Below, piece after piece: positions 1 through 10,016 of a stretch of DNA of 64,000 nucleotides. How positions within the stretch are numbered: position 1 is the stretch's first letter; each line of letters begins with the position of its first letter. The translations under genes and the position numbers were made by a program. The notes under the pieces were generated by a model. That model made no database searches. It was not told where the DNA came from and was given only the letters and a program-made list of their open reading frames with translations. Origin of the DNA: Stereum hirsutum FP-91666 SS1 (lineage: Eukaryota > Basidiomycota > Agaricomycetes > Russulales > Stereaceae); contig NW_006763143.1 of NCBI RefSeq assembly GCF_000264905.1, positions 791,224-855,223 on the forward strand. Reading direction: 5' to 3'.

Positions 1-2
1 AG

Positions 3-1706
3 GGAGGGCCGACGCCAGACACAGGTCGTTTTGTAGACCATCGAAAGGCGAGCAGCGTCCCTGGACTATCGCAATCTCACCTTGATAAGACAGGCCACGG
101 CCGTGCGGCTACTGACAAGGGGCCCACCGCAGCCGTCACGCAGTCGTCACCTCTCGCGAGCCATCCTAGTCTCTTGCGCAAGCCCGCTCCACGAGCACAG
201 CTCCCAGTATCTGTTGCTGGATCTAGCACATCTCAGGAAGGCGTGCCTCCCATGTCTGGACCAGCCACGCAACGCCTTCCTCGCACGTCTGAAGAACTCG
301 TCCGTGCCAATCTGCCTAGCACCGTGGGCAGTGCCACAGATATGACTGGCATAGGTACCGCCGCCCACCAGGCGATGGTCGGACCTTCTGCAGAACCCAG
401 TCCAGCCATTTTCTATTCCACGTCCCCCAAGCCACCGGATACCCATAATCCATATTTCCCCTCGACCACCGCTGCTCTCGCACAATCCGCCAGACCGGCA
501 TCACCCAAGGCCATTCCTAAGGCACGAGATACCCCGCCAGAGTCTGTTCCCCAGAGTCCGGAACCGTCCACTACCACTTCGATCACTCCTCCGGCTTTCC
601 CTTCTCCCAACGCGACCGTCGAGCAACCTCCACGAAACACCCTTCAATCGACCGCGACCACGTCGACAACTTCGACCCCTCCTCTTCTCGGTCCCGGAGC
701 ATTCCGTGATTCAGCTTTCAGCTCAAACACGACGCAGACGTACGAGATCCCTATTACATGGACCGGGAAGGAGCCAGAGAAGGATACGCCAGACGGTAGG
801 AAGCTTCGTGATCCGGTTCTTCCTGGTGGTTGGGCGAGTCCCGTACAGGAGAAGCCTGAACTGGACGAGTCTTCCAAGTCTTCGTCCCCGACCGATGGGC
901 CAGTCGAGGACCAAACAGACAGCAGGGACGACGGATTCCTGCGCCCGGGTGGTGAATTTGGACCACGAACGAAGGAGATGACGCCGGAGCAGCAGCAGGT
1001 TAGGGTCAACGAGCCCCAGTTGGTGCAACAGGAGACGGAGAGAAAGAGTCACCCGGTTCTTTTTGGCGAGATTCCAGGAGCGAAGTTGGAAGTGAAGAAT
1101 GTCGGTGATACCAAGAACGACACCCCGAGCGTTAAGCAGGAGCGACATAAGAGCGCAGATGGCTGGGTCATGGTCAATGTCGCACAACCGACTTCCCCGT
1201 CTAGTCTTCATCCACCCTCACATACGAAGAGCGCGTCGGAACCTGCGGTGACGCTTTCGAAACCGGCCAGTCCTCCGAACGGCAACGGTGTTACGCACGC
1301 GGTGAAACCCTTGGAGTCATCCATGTCACCAGCAGCGAAAGCTATCGTTATGGCGGACGCTCTGGAGGCTCATAAGCCAAAGGGTGGAAGCAGGGCCACT
1401 TCGCCTGCTAATGACGCTAGGCCAGCTGATTCGCCTTCTAGGCCAAGTTCTCCACAACAATCATCGAGTTTCCGCCGTCTTTTCTCGCTCAATCGGTCCG
1501 GAGATGAGTCGCAGGGGAAGCAGAAGAAGAGGGAGAAAGACGATCGCGGTCGTAGTAAGCTGTCGGGGGCTGGCGTGACGAAGACGAAGAGTATGGCTCA
1601 GGAGGAGATCGACGAGAAGAAGAAGGCGGGGAAGACGTCGAGGTGGAAGAGGAATAAGGTCCCTCCAGACGTTTCCAAAGCTTCGGAGCGCGTGGCGGTG
1701 GATTGA
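3..1706 (+). CDS. Ser/Pro-rich hypothetical protein, 5'-truncated by the window edge
   Basis: The reading frame is open from base 3 to a TGA at 1704-1706, so only the C-terminal part (about 567 residues) is visible. The protein is low complexity, rich in Ser, Pro and Thr, with acidic patches in the middle and a strongly basic tail (clusters of KK, KR and RK over roughly the last 70 residues). A short ordered-looking segment, DGWVMVNV, lies at about 1157-1180, and an FRRLFSLNR segment near 1470 precedes the basic tail. No catalytic domain is visible and I do not recognise the family. Composition suggests an intrinsically disordered regulatory or scaffold protein, perhaps phosphorylated at its many SP and TP sites; that is inference. 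No intron is needed in this stretch. Codon use agrees with the neighbouring genes. Confidence 0.75.
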   Translation, partial: GGPTPDTGRFVDHRKASSVPGLSQSHLDKTGHGRAATDKGPTAAVTQSSPLASHPSLLRKPAPRAQLPVSVAGSSTSQEGVPPMSGPATQRLPRTSEELVRANLPSTVGSATDMTGIGTAAHQAMVGPSAEPSPAIFYSTSPKPPDTHNPYFPSTTAALAQSARPASPKAIPKARDTPPESVPQSPEPSTTTSITPPAFPSPNATVEQPPRNTLQSTATTSTTSTPPLLGPGAFRDSAFSSNTTQTYEIPITWTGKEPEKDTPDGRKLRDPVLPGGWASPVQEKPELDESSKSSSPTDGPVEDQTDSRDDGFLRPGGEFGPRTKEMTPEQQQVRVNEPQLVQQETERKSHPVLFGEIPGAKLEVKNVGDTKNDTPSVKQERHKSADGWVMVNVAQPTSPSSLHPPSHTKSASEPAVTLSKPASPPNGNGVTHAVKPLESSMSPAAKAIVMADALEAHKPKGGSRATSPANDARPADSPSRPSSPQQSSSFRRLFSLNRSGDESQGKQKKREKDDRGRSKLSGAGVTKTKSMAQEEIDEKKKAGKTSRWKRNKVPPDVSKASERVAVD

Positions 1707-2648
1707 GCACCGCCGAATAGGACTTTCTGGTATGTATGGCTAGATCTTCTCAATCCTCTGCCTCGTTCGGCCTGGTGTTTCCATTGATTGTTTCTTTCTG
1801 TGGACTTTTTTGTGTCGTGTTCTTGGTCACTTGATGGGACGCGACTCCCTTGTTGCAATGCTTTTTGGATGGAAGGTCTATTTTTTAATCATGTTTGCCT
1901 TCATGTTGCTCGAATATCTGTAATCCTACACTTTTGTGCGCACTTCCAACCGACTCCTCTCTTTTCTTCATTATCTTATGTATCTTGTTTCTTACCCCGC
2001 CCATGGCTGTACGACTACTTACTTAACTAGCACCTCTTTCACCCTTCAAGTTGTTGTCCGCCGTCGGCTGCGTACTCCTCTCCTCCTCTTCCACACGTCT
2101 CTGACATATCCTAATCTTTATCTGTAGTAGCTGGTATGCTTAGCGGTTGGCATTCTTTTGCTCGACGGTCTTTTCTCTTGACTTTATGCTTGCTTAGATT
2201 GTCTGGTTACAGCGTAGAACACTTCATTGGTGTACTGCCCTTTGAATTCTTGTGTTTATGATGGATTGATTTTGTTCGCTCTGCTATAGTAGCACCCTGT
2301 ACATAGTGCATTTACGATGATAACGAAGTGGGACGATTGTTTGTACGTGGAGATAGACAGTGAACGATTCCTGGGTCTGCAGCGCACAGACAAGACTGAC
2401 AGTCATTTGATTAGTGAGCCGCAACATCGATTCGTACCAGATTCTATTTGTGGAGAATTTAAGACGGCTATCGTACATGAACGACAACCCTATCGTCGTT
2501 TCTTTGCCTTCTTGCTTGGCGTCGCGGTAGTCGACGCCTTGCCCTGCTTAGACGCATCTGCTTCCTTGGTGTCATCCGGATTCACAAGAGCATTGAAGCT
2601 AGAACAATGCATGAGAAGGCCATATAAATCGAGAGTCGTGGAGAGGTA
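1707..2648. other. Intergenic region and convergent 3' flanks
   Basis: This stretch lies between the stop of the Ser/Pro-rich gene and the stop of EMC7, which converge on it. It is T- and C-rich on the plus strand from about 1720 to 2300, as expected for 3' UTR sequence of the upstream gene. The open frames in it are short, lack conserved-looking sequence and are probably noise. I see no tRNA, repeat or mobile element. Confidence 0.5.
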
Positions 2649-3531
2649 TTACCCGTCCATAAGGTTGCCGCTTTGTAGCGAGCTCTGTACCTTAGCCATC
2701 TTCGCATGGTTCTGACTAACCTCTTGCGCCAGCTCAGGATCCATATTCTTCTGTCAAGAGATATCTGAGTCAGAGCCATCTCAGCGTCATAAATGTTGGG
2801 GAGACCGTACCATGAGATATGGCATGGCGAGCATCATGCCTCCTCCAAACACCATCATCAGCATCATTGGATTTTGGAACATTCCAACGATATTGAAGGA
2901 TTGGGGAGGTATGAAGAAGTTGTTGCGGTGGCGAGGCGTGAGTTTGATGGGGTATGGAAGTTGGATGGGTGAAGGAGGGTTGAGGGGTGTGCCTGCTACG
3001 TATGGCCGTACTTCTGGGACATCAGAAGACTGAGAGATATCTATCCGCAACTGCGTGCGAGTAAGATTTAGTCGAAGGGTATGGATACTGTGAAACGGGA
3101 CGGGACTCACTTTGTCGAACTGGTGGCGAGGCGACAGAACGGAGAGTACATATGTTCCAGGTTCAACGTCTGAGCTAGGTGAAGTAGTGAGGATCAGGGT
3201 GTGGCGACACGAAAAGATGGCGAGCTCCATACAGAGTGAAACGTCCGTCTCGTGCTATACTCCCAGAGTAAGCCGAGTTATCAAGAGCAACCTTAGCTCT
3301 TCCCAATTCAAAGACATCTGCAACGGGTCAAACGTTAATACAACAGTTCCTGAAAGTGGGGGGCGGCACGCGCCTTGGCAATGCTCATTCCAGTGTATGC
3401 TGCCTGTGACGTCCACCGCGAGTGCTGACCAGAATACGCTATAATATGTTCCTCAAGTAAGTGTGCAAATTCAGAATGACGATTCGACAGGCAGACCTCA
3501 AGAGCGTGACGACCAGTGAAACGGACTTCAT
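2649..3531 (-). CDS. EMC7: ER membrane protein complex subunit 7
   Basis: EMC7 is a subunit of the ER membrane protein complex, which inserts transmembrane helices; it has a lumenal beta-sandwich and one membrane anchor. Six exons join in phase to 196 residues: 3531-3497, 3438-3374, 3317-3233, 3174-3111, 3050-2811 and 2750-2649. The N-terminus (MKSVSLVVTLLSVFWSALA) is a clear signal peptide. The lumenal domain contains DVTGSIHWN, AKVALDNSAYSG and DVEPGTYVLSVLS, which are typical of the family. The hydrophobic anchor is the Met- and Gly-rich NPMMLMMVFGGGMMLAMPYLM region, and the cytosolic tail starts KNMDPELAQE. Introns are 56-60 nt. Intron 2 (3318-3373) only keeps phase if its donor is GC rather than GT. 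The start is 189 bp from the divergent UTP23 start. Identity is firm; the GC donor is a prediction. Confidence 0.9.
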
Positions 3532-3720
3532 GGACGGAAAGAGAGACGCGTAACGTGGCGTAGACGGTGTGCCTAATTTTGGAACAGTTGGAAGCCTTTG
3601 GACAACAAGGCCAAACAACCGCTTTGCTGATGCTTTGCAATTTCTTTTCGGGCATTCTCACCCCTCCTTTCGTGCCGATCTCTGTACACTTTCCCCACAC
3701 TTGTTTCTCTACCTTTCAAA
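3532..3720. promoter_or_regulatory. Shared divergent promoter of EMC7 and UTP23
   Basis: Only 189 bp separate the two start codons, so the two genes must share one bidirectional promoter or overlapping leaders. The UTP23 side is pyrimidine-rich just before the ATG (3656-3720), typical of fungal leaders. I see no convincing TATA or CCAAT box. Confidence 0.6.
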
Positions 3721-4851
3721 ATGCGTCAAAAGAGAGCCAAAACGTATCGCAAGCTGATGGCGTTATATAGTCTGCACTTTGGGTTCAGACAACCTTACCA
3801 AGTGCTTGGTTCGTTCTCACAGTACAGTCGTCCTCCAACGATATCATTTAACTCGGTATATGGATATAGTGGATTCCGAGATGTGCAAAGCAGCAATAGC
3901 GCTGAAGGAAGTTGATTTCTACAAGCTCATGGCTGACTCGCTGCAAGGGACTGTCAAACCAAGTACGTATCGTCCTTGTGTCGCAGGGGTACGGTAGGCT
4001 AACACTGACGCACAAGCGCCTCATTAGTGATCACACAATGCTGCATCCATGAGCTTTATCTTCAAGGAAAGGAGCAACAACCTGCTGTCGATCTCGCAAA
4101 GAGCTTCGAACGTCGAAAATGCAATCATAAGGAGGCAATCCCTGGGGATGATTGTGTCTCAAGTGTCATCGGTGCGACAGCTACTTATCTCCTTCTCTGT
4201 CACATGGAACATCTACTTAGTATAGTTACCCTTCGGATCGTAGGTGACAAGAACAAGCACCGATATGTCGTGGCCACACAATCTCAGCCTCTTCGCGTCA
4301 AATTACGTTCCATTCCCGCTGTGCCAATCCTCCACATGAATCGCTCCGTCATGATTCTAGAACCTCCAAGTGATACCACTCTCCGTGCGAAAGCCCTGGT
4401 AGGTCACCACTCGCTTGTCGTCCGAACCCTTCTCACTTGCATCTTACTTTCGTGCTTTGGCCGATAGGCGGAACAAGAGGCTCTCAATCCTTCCACGTCC
4501 GAAGCAGCCCGACTCAGAGTTTCAGAACCTCCGCAGGAGTCACCGAAAAAGAAGAAAAAGGGTCCAAAGGGTCCGAACCCACTCAGCGTCAAGAAAAAGA
4601 AAACAGAAGTACCACCAGCGAGAAAGGACGGCGGGGTTAAAGATGGGGGAAGACAATCTTCGGAGTCGCGGAAGAGCAGCACAGAGGACCGACCACGGGT
4701 AAATGTGGGAGAGAAGAGGGACCGTGAGAAAGACGAAGTCCACGGACCGCAGAAGGGCGATGGCGAAGAGCTGAATGGTGTAGGACATAAACGGAAAAGG
4801 CGACGGAAGGCTGGTACTCCACAGCCTGAGCCACCAGCTCCTCCAGAGTAA
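3721..4851 (+). CDS. UTP23: rRNA-processing protein UTP23 (PIN domain)
   Basis: UTP23 is a nucleolar small-subunit processome factor involved in early 18S pre-rRNA cleavage and snR30 release. Exons 3721-3808, 3870-3962, 4028-4171, 4244-4398 and 4468-4851 join in phase to 287 residues. The N-terminus MRQKRAKTYRKLMALYSLHF is highly characteristic, followed by the degenerate PIN fold: VDSEMCKAAIA, MITQCCIHELYLQGKEQQ, FERRKCNHKE and the HRYVVATQSQPLR segment. The Cys/His set CCIHE...CNH fits the zinc finger of this family. The C-terminus is lysine-rich and contains KGPKGPNPLSVKKKK, the usual UTP23 tail signature, which separates it from FCF1. Introns are 61-72 nt with GT-AG ends. It is expected to be co-regulated with ribosome biogenesis, which the sequence alone does not show. 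Confidence 0.95.
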
Positions 4852-5514
4852 TGTCTTTCACTATCTATCTCGGCACGATGCTCAATTTGACTCTCCGGAC
4901 AATCGATACAATTCGGTATTAGTGGACTCCGTGCTTCATAGACGACCAGATCCGACTCGATTTCTCCGCATTCGGCAACAGCTATGGAAGCAACACCTCC
5001 CAGTTGCTATGCATACAGTGGACACAGTCGTACTCGAACCGTTATCTGTGCTGGGCGGCAGGAGCAGTACGTCTTCAAGGAGTCAGCGGCTCGGCCACTT
5101 CCCGAACTCTCTACCTCCATAACTCTTGTCACTACACATCTGTTCGCCATCTTACATCTCGCGATCATCCTACTCGGTGTATCGCATGTCTGAGCACATA
5201 AGACCAGGAGTCGTTCCGGTTATAACTTACAGGATTTGCAGGCCGCTCAAGCCAGGTTGGCGAACACAGCAGTCATCGTTCATGAGCTAGCTCGAGGACG
5301 ACGATCTAGCTTAGAGAGAGCGCCAGGCAGTCGAACGTCTTCTCGTCCATCGTCTTTGTCCGGAGGCGATTCTGGCCTGCAAACCAATCCGAAAAGACAA
5401 GCCTCGCTCAGACGTCAGAGCTCCACGTCAGACGAGGATCGTGTCATCGTAGCCTCAGAAAAGGTCGAGGATGCTGACGTTGCTGAGATAAATTTAGAGT
5501 TTAGGAAAGCATAG
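4852..5514 (+). CDS. Possible small gene, unrecognised, exon structure unresolved
   Basis: An open frame at about 5236-5514 follows a good acceptor (ttgcag at about 5238-5243) and ends in a Ser/Arg-rich, acidic tail (…DEDRVIVASEKVEDADVAE…) that looks like the disordered C-terminus of a real protein. Upstream, 4900-5190 is open in all three plus frames in turn, so a spliced N-terminal part is likely, but I could not find a junction set that holds phase. One reading contains a YAYSGHSRTRT stretch faintly like roadblock/LAMTOR proteins; this is too weak to name. It lies directly after the UTP23 stop and could also be UTP23 3' UTR. I do not recognise a family. Confidence 0.3.
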
Positions 5515-5922
5515 CGACGTAGACCGCCTCAGTGCGAGAAACCTCGAATGACTCTCGAATTCACACGCATCGCGTAGACGGCCGACTTTCCTCCTGTTTC
5601 CGTTCTCTCTATCTACTGCACAACATTACAATACTTGTACCACCACTACGCGCTCTGACAAAGCCCTCCTAGGACGGAAGACAACTATCATAACCGTGTA
5701 ATCACCAACTGGAACATATCCGCTCTCTGATCCACAGCACCACCAGGTTGTACGCCTTCCTGAGTGTTCTTTTTCTCACTTCTCACCGATCGCGTGCTTT
5801 TGATACTAACTGTGGGAGCCATGCAAGGCTTTCCGCAGTGTGCTTCGGTCAACCACTCTCTATTCGACCTTTGACTTATACCATCGCTCGATGTCTCGAG
5901 TTGAATCATTCTGTAGCTTGAC
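5515..5922. other. Intergenic region before the DUF6533 pair
   Basis: No gene, repeat or RNA is evident. The region upstream of 5923 carries pyrimidine-rich patches (about 5585-5620 and 5755-5790), compatible with a promoter or leader of the first DUF6533 gene. Confidence 0.4.
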
Positions 5923-7424
5923 ATGGCATTGATCACCCGTGTGGAGGCCCAAGCGCGGGTCCATCCTCCGTCTCTTCACTGTGGTAGTCACGGTGTACCT
6001 CATCCGCTCAAGTGTTTCAAACCTCAATTTGATCTCCCTCGTTCTATTGCTCGTGGGTCTGCTAGGCAACTGATATATATGGCGCACAACTTACCCTCAC
6101 TGGTCAATAGTGTCGGCTCTGTCGTTCGTTGCGTGGGATGTGTGTATCACGTTCGGTGATGAGGTATGGAGACTTTTCATCCGCCTGAAGATCTTCTTGT
6201 TGACTTCTATCGACAGGTCGAATTGATCTGGAGGTAGCTGGCTTCATGAAAGTTCTCAGAACTTCTGATGTCCTGATCCCAACTATCCACAAAATTTGAA
6301 CAGAACCCCGTGGAATCATTTGAAAACCGTGTACATCCTCATACGAGCTGTGCTCATGGTATCTCAGACGTACGCGCTTCAGGATCTTTCTATCACTGCT
6401 GACACGTTTAACCGACCAAGAGATTCAGCATGAGCACCTATCTGGCTCTGACCGAATTACCACCTAACTGTCTGTTGCTGATGACAGCCCAAGTCCTGAC
6501 GACGATAGTCTTGATGTTGCTTTATCAAGGACTTATGACCATCCGAGGTGCGCTTTTCACGGTGACTCCTGCAAGCTGTGTCTAACATACACTTGACACA
6601 ATTGTGTAGTATGTTCCATATACAGGCACAATGCCTTGGTGCTCAACGGAGTTCGCATATTGTTTGTTTTGGAGGTAGCTGCGGTGGTCGGCCTATTCGT
6701 TTACTCTAGGCCGCTCACGCACTCCAACAGCCACTGCAAAGGACCCTCTACCGCGCGATCGCCTTCTCAGAGATTTCTCTTCGCGTACGTGACTATCATA
6801 TTTAAGTCACAGAGCTGCTTGTTAATGAACATGCCATTGGTAGTCTGCCTCCTTTAATCCATGATTCCACACTCTTCCTCTTGACGTGGATCAAGTTTCA
6901 AACATCGCTTCGCCACGGCTGGGGACGAGTGCCTGCGGTCAAGAAGTTTGTTCAAGACGGCATTTGGGCGTATGCTTTGCCTTCGGGTGAGTGCTCTTGA
7001 ATATGATTTCATGTAGCGTCCGTCAATGCGCTGCTTTTCTGACGGCTTTCCTCTCAGCGGTTCTGCTCATAAACATGGGTGTAAATGTGTCTAAAGATGG
7101 TTACTATGCAACCCTAGTATCCCCGTGAGCTCTCTTGGCTTATCCGTGGACACTGTGCATCGACGACTCATCCGTTGGTCCAGGTGGATCAGTGCGGTGA
7201 ACGGGTTTTCTGTGAGTCGCGTTCCAATGAATGGTGCACAGTGAACGGTCTGCTGATACAAAAATAATACCTAGGGATACCGCCTCGTGCTAAACCTTAT
7301 GAAGATGCTTCACGAAGATACTGTTAGCTCTCTGGAGCTCGATTCTCAGATAGACCGGGACTCGCAGTATACGTATCCACCGTCGGATAGACGTGCACGG
7401 ACACCTTCTCCGGCTTCGGTGTGA
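5923..7424 (+). CDS. DUF6533-type multispanning membrane protein, copy 1
   Basis: This is a member of the basidiomycete-enriched DUF6533 family, integral membrane proteins of unknown function with about seven predicted helices. Proposed exons start 5923-6052 and 6111-6163, then a 17-nt exon 6216-6232, then 6304-6358; later exons are approximate up to the stop at 7422-7424. The N-terminal signature reads SALSFVAWDVCITFGDEVELIW, followed by TPWNHLKTVYILIRAVLM. Later hydrophobic segments include QVLTTIVLMLLYQGLMTIR, NGVRILFVLEVAAVVGLFVY, WIKFQTSLRHGWGRVP and QDGIWAYALPS, ending in GYRLVLNLMKMLHEDT and a hydrophilic tail. The ATG at 5923 is chosen because its frame reaches an acceptor in the same phase (phase 1) as in copy 2. 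It is a tandem paralogue of 8047-9598. Substrate or ligand is unknown. Confidence 0.7.
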
Positions 7425-8046
7425 GACATTCTCTCCGCTTTATTTGCGAGTATGATGCTAGACTGTACAGTTAGTGCCACTGAATAACAGTGATTATGCT
7501 CAAGTGTCTTTCCTTTGGCCAGGATGAAGTGAGACGATCTGCCACAATACGATATCGCACATGTCGTTATGATGATATGGGAGACCTACCGAGCGACCGT
7601 AGGCGTAATGAGTCGTCATGTGCCCCTAGTCCATACCGCCACATGGCCAGAGATTCAGAATCCCAGGCATCGTCGTTCTTCCCTTCCGGTTCTCACTCCT
7701 CCGATTATCATATCAGCAATCGGTGCCCGACATGAATCGAAAGCGTGGCATCTCGTGGTAGACCTAAGAGCGAATTCGACTCGAAAACCTTCCCGTCGAA
7801 GGGTAACCCTTCGACATTTCCCCAACCGCCGACTCTCGGTTCCCACTTGGCGGAAGGTTGAACTGGCCAAACGGATTCAGGCACGGGATCAAGGCTTTCT
7901 CACAACTCATTATGCACAGCTGCGAGGGAACATGAGCAGGCCTTTTTTCGAGCTCACTGGTCTTCCCTTGCGCGACCGTCGAACGGCTGTCATTCTATGT
8001 CATGAGCGAGACGACTCGTCAGAGTTCTCAAGCTCAGTTCCTCTAA
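7425..8046. other. Spacer between the DUF6533 paralogues
   Basis: The spacer holds two overlapping open frames in different phases (7490-7735 and 7569-8090). They are Arg- and Ser-rich, resemble no family I know, lack hydrophobic segments and run into the start of the second paralogue in another frame. I regard them as non-coding. A decayed additional exon of the duplicated family cannot be excluded. Confidence 0.4.
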
Positions 8047-9598
8047 ATGCCTACTCAGCTTTCTTCTCCGAATCGCCTACATCATCATAATTCGCATCAT
8101 ACTGATAGCCTTCAGTTCATCAATCCTACCATTGTTGCTGGTGTGTAAACCTATCGCACTCGCTAGCAATTGGAGATCAAGAGACTTACTTGTCTCCGTT
8201 CTGTTTTCACGTGGGCAGTAACCTCATTCTCATTTCTGGCATGGGATATGTGCGTCACACTGGACGACGAGGTATGCTTGTCTCACCCTACGGGCATGGC
8301 CTAACGTTGATGAGTGTTCGAGGCCGAGCTCATTTGGAGGTATGGCTTCTCTCGGGCGAAGTTCACAACAAGACACACTAACTATAAATTTACAGGAGGC
8401 CTTGGTCCCATTTGAAGTCTATCTACGTCTTTATACGTTTCGCCGTGTTGTTCGCCAAGATGCAAGTTTTATTCTCCCACCTTGGGCCCGCCCACGTTGA
8501 CATAATAATTTCGAAATACCGCCCGCCAGTTTGGATGTTTGGCTGTCCGTCGTCCCTCAACCTCCTGGCGACTGTAGTGCATGGATAACAGGCCAGGTCA
8601 TAACCACGATCATTCTTATGTTGGTTACCCAGAGTCTGATGACATTGCGAGGTCTGTCATCATCCTATCTAAGTCACTGCAATATGCTCACGACTGCGAG
8701 CATGCTCAGCTTCCTCCCTTTACAGGAATAATTGCATCATCTTCCGCGGCGTTCGCATTCTATTCCTGCTACATGCGGTGTCAGTCATCAGCATTTACTT
8801 CGTCTTCAAACCGAAATATTCTCCCGATGGCCAGTGTGTAAGGGGTCCAAAACTTATTCAAGGTTCGCCAAATGCAGTGGAGCAGTATGCCTATGCGTAT
8901 GTAGAGCATATTTCAGCTCCGATGTTGGTAGGCTGACATGCATCTCTGTATAGGGTACCGCCGCTTGTATTCGATTTCATTCTCTTTGGATTGACCTTGT
9001 TCAAATTTCACGCTTCAATCCGGCATGGCTGGAGACATGTCCCTGTCATCTCTAAGTTTGTGCGCGACGGTGTCTGGGCATATGCGCTCCCGTCTTGCGA
9101 GTATCGTCTCCTAGTTCTCGAGTCATGAAGCCGGGTCTAACATTTCTTTGCCAGTGAGCTTCGCTATGAACCTATGTTTGAATCTATCGGGCGGTGGTCA
9201 TTATATTGCCCTTGGCACTCCGTAAGTTCCGTATCGTCTGTTGACCAGTATACACACTTATTCCACCCAAGCTGGATAACTGCCGTTAACGGGTTCACGG
9301 TAAGCTGTTGAAGATTGCTTCGTATACGGAAAATATTGACGGGCGGTATAGGGATACCGTCTCATCTTGAGTATTCTCAGGATGCTACACGACGCAGAGA
9401 TCCATGGTGGGCCCGTAGAAATGGAATCTCTTACTCGATTGGACAGTGGACTTGATACTGATACCGATCTCCACTTACCTCGGGCTGATCACCGTATGTT
9501 TACTTTGTCGTACAGCTGAGAACTTTGTTGATGATGACCTTGCAGTGCATGAAGATGCAATATGTGTGGTCACCCGTATAGATATCGAAAGGTCGTGA
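8047..9598 (+). CDS. DUF6533-type multispanning membrane protein, copy 2
   Basis: This is the second tandem member of the DUF6533 family. The ATG at 8047 begins an exon (8047-8140) ending in phase 1, joined by a 78-nt intron to 8219-8271, which encodes VTSFSFLAWDMCVTLDDE. A 17-nt exon (8323-8339) encodes AELIW and the next exon starts at 8396 with RPWSHLKSIYVFIRFAVLF. Further matches to copy 1 are GQVITTIILMLVTQSLMTLR, PLVFDFILFGLTLFKFHASI, HGWRHVPVISKFVRDGVWAY, NLCLNLSGGGHY and WITAVNGFTGYRLILSILRM. The last exon runs to a TGA at 9596-9598 after VVTRIDIERS. Intron positions around the signature are identical in both copies, which supports tandem duplication. Middle exon borders are approximate. 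Function is unknown; a receptor or transporter role would be speculation. Confidence 0.7.
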
Positions 9599-10016
9599 CA
9601 GCCTAATATTTATTGGATGGCACTAAGCTCGACGGGAACGCTGTCGACGCTACCCTCTACACCTCAATAAACATAGTGTGTCTAGACAATCCACGTGCAT
9701 GTGAAGCGAGACGAGGAAAGGAAGGACATTCTTAGACTGAATTGCCATCATGCGATCGAAATCGTGAAATGACGAACACACATACTCTATACAGCACTGT
9801 GCCTCGTGTCCATCTTTGTGTGAGTCGGCCAAGATTTTTCTCTTTGTTCTTGTCCAGATCGGGCACCTCGGCATTCTCCCCTGTCAAACTAGGCTCGGAC
9901 CATCTATAGAATACTGGAACCTGTCAGCTTTTCTCGTCGATCGCTTATCCGAACTGGTATTGCGACATCTGAGCGCATACATTCGGCGCCTACCACGCAG
10001 ACTGTTTTTCTCATAA
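9599..10016. other. Intergenic region, promoter of the carbonic anhydrase gene
   Basis: This region lies between two tandem plus-strand genes. I see no gene or RNA in it. A T- and C-rich stretch at about 9835-9885 and 9930-10015 precedes the ATG and probably contains the transcription start and leader. Confidence 0.4.

Noticed and set aside
4849..4854. TAATG overlap of the UTP23 stop with a following ATG, as in coupled bacterial genes
   Set aside because: The genome is eukaryotic and the frame from that ATG stops after 23 codons.
7569..8090. A 173-residue open frame between the DUF6533 paralogues
   Set aside because: It has no hydrophobic or conserved-looking segments and overlaps the start of the second paralogue in a different frame.
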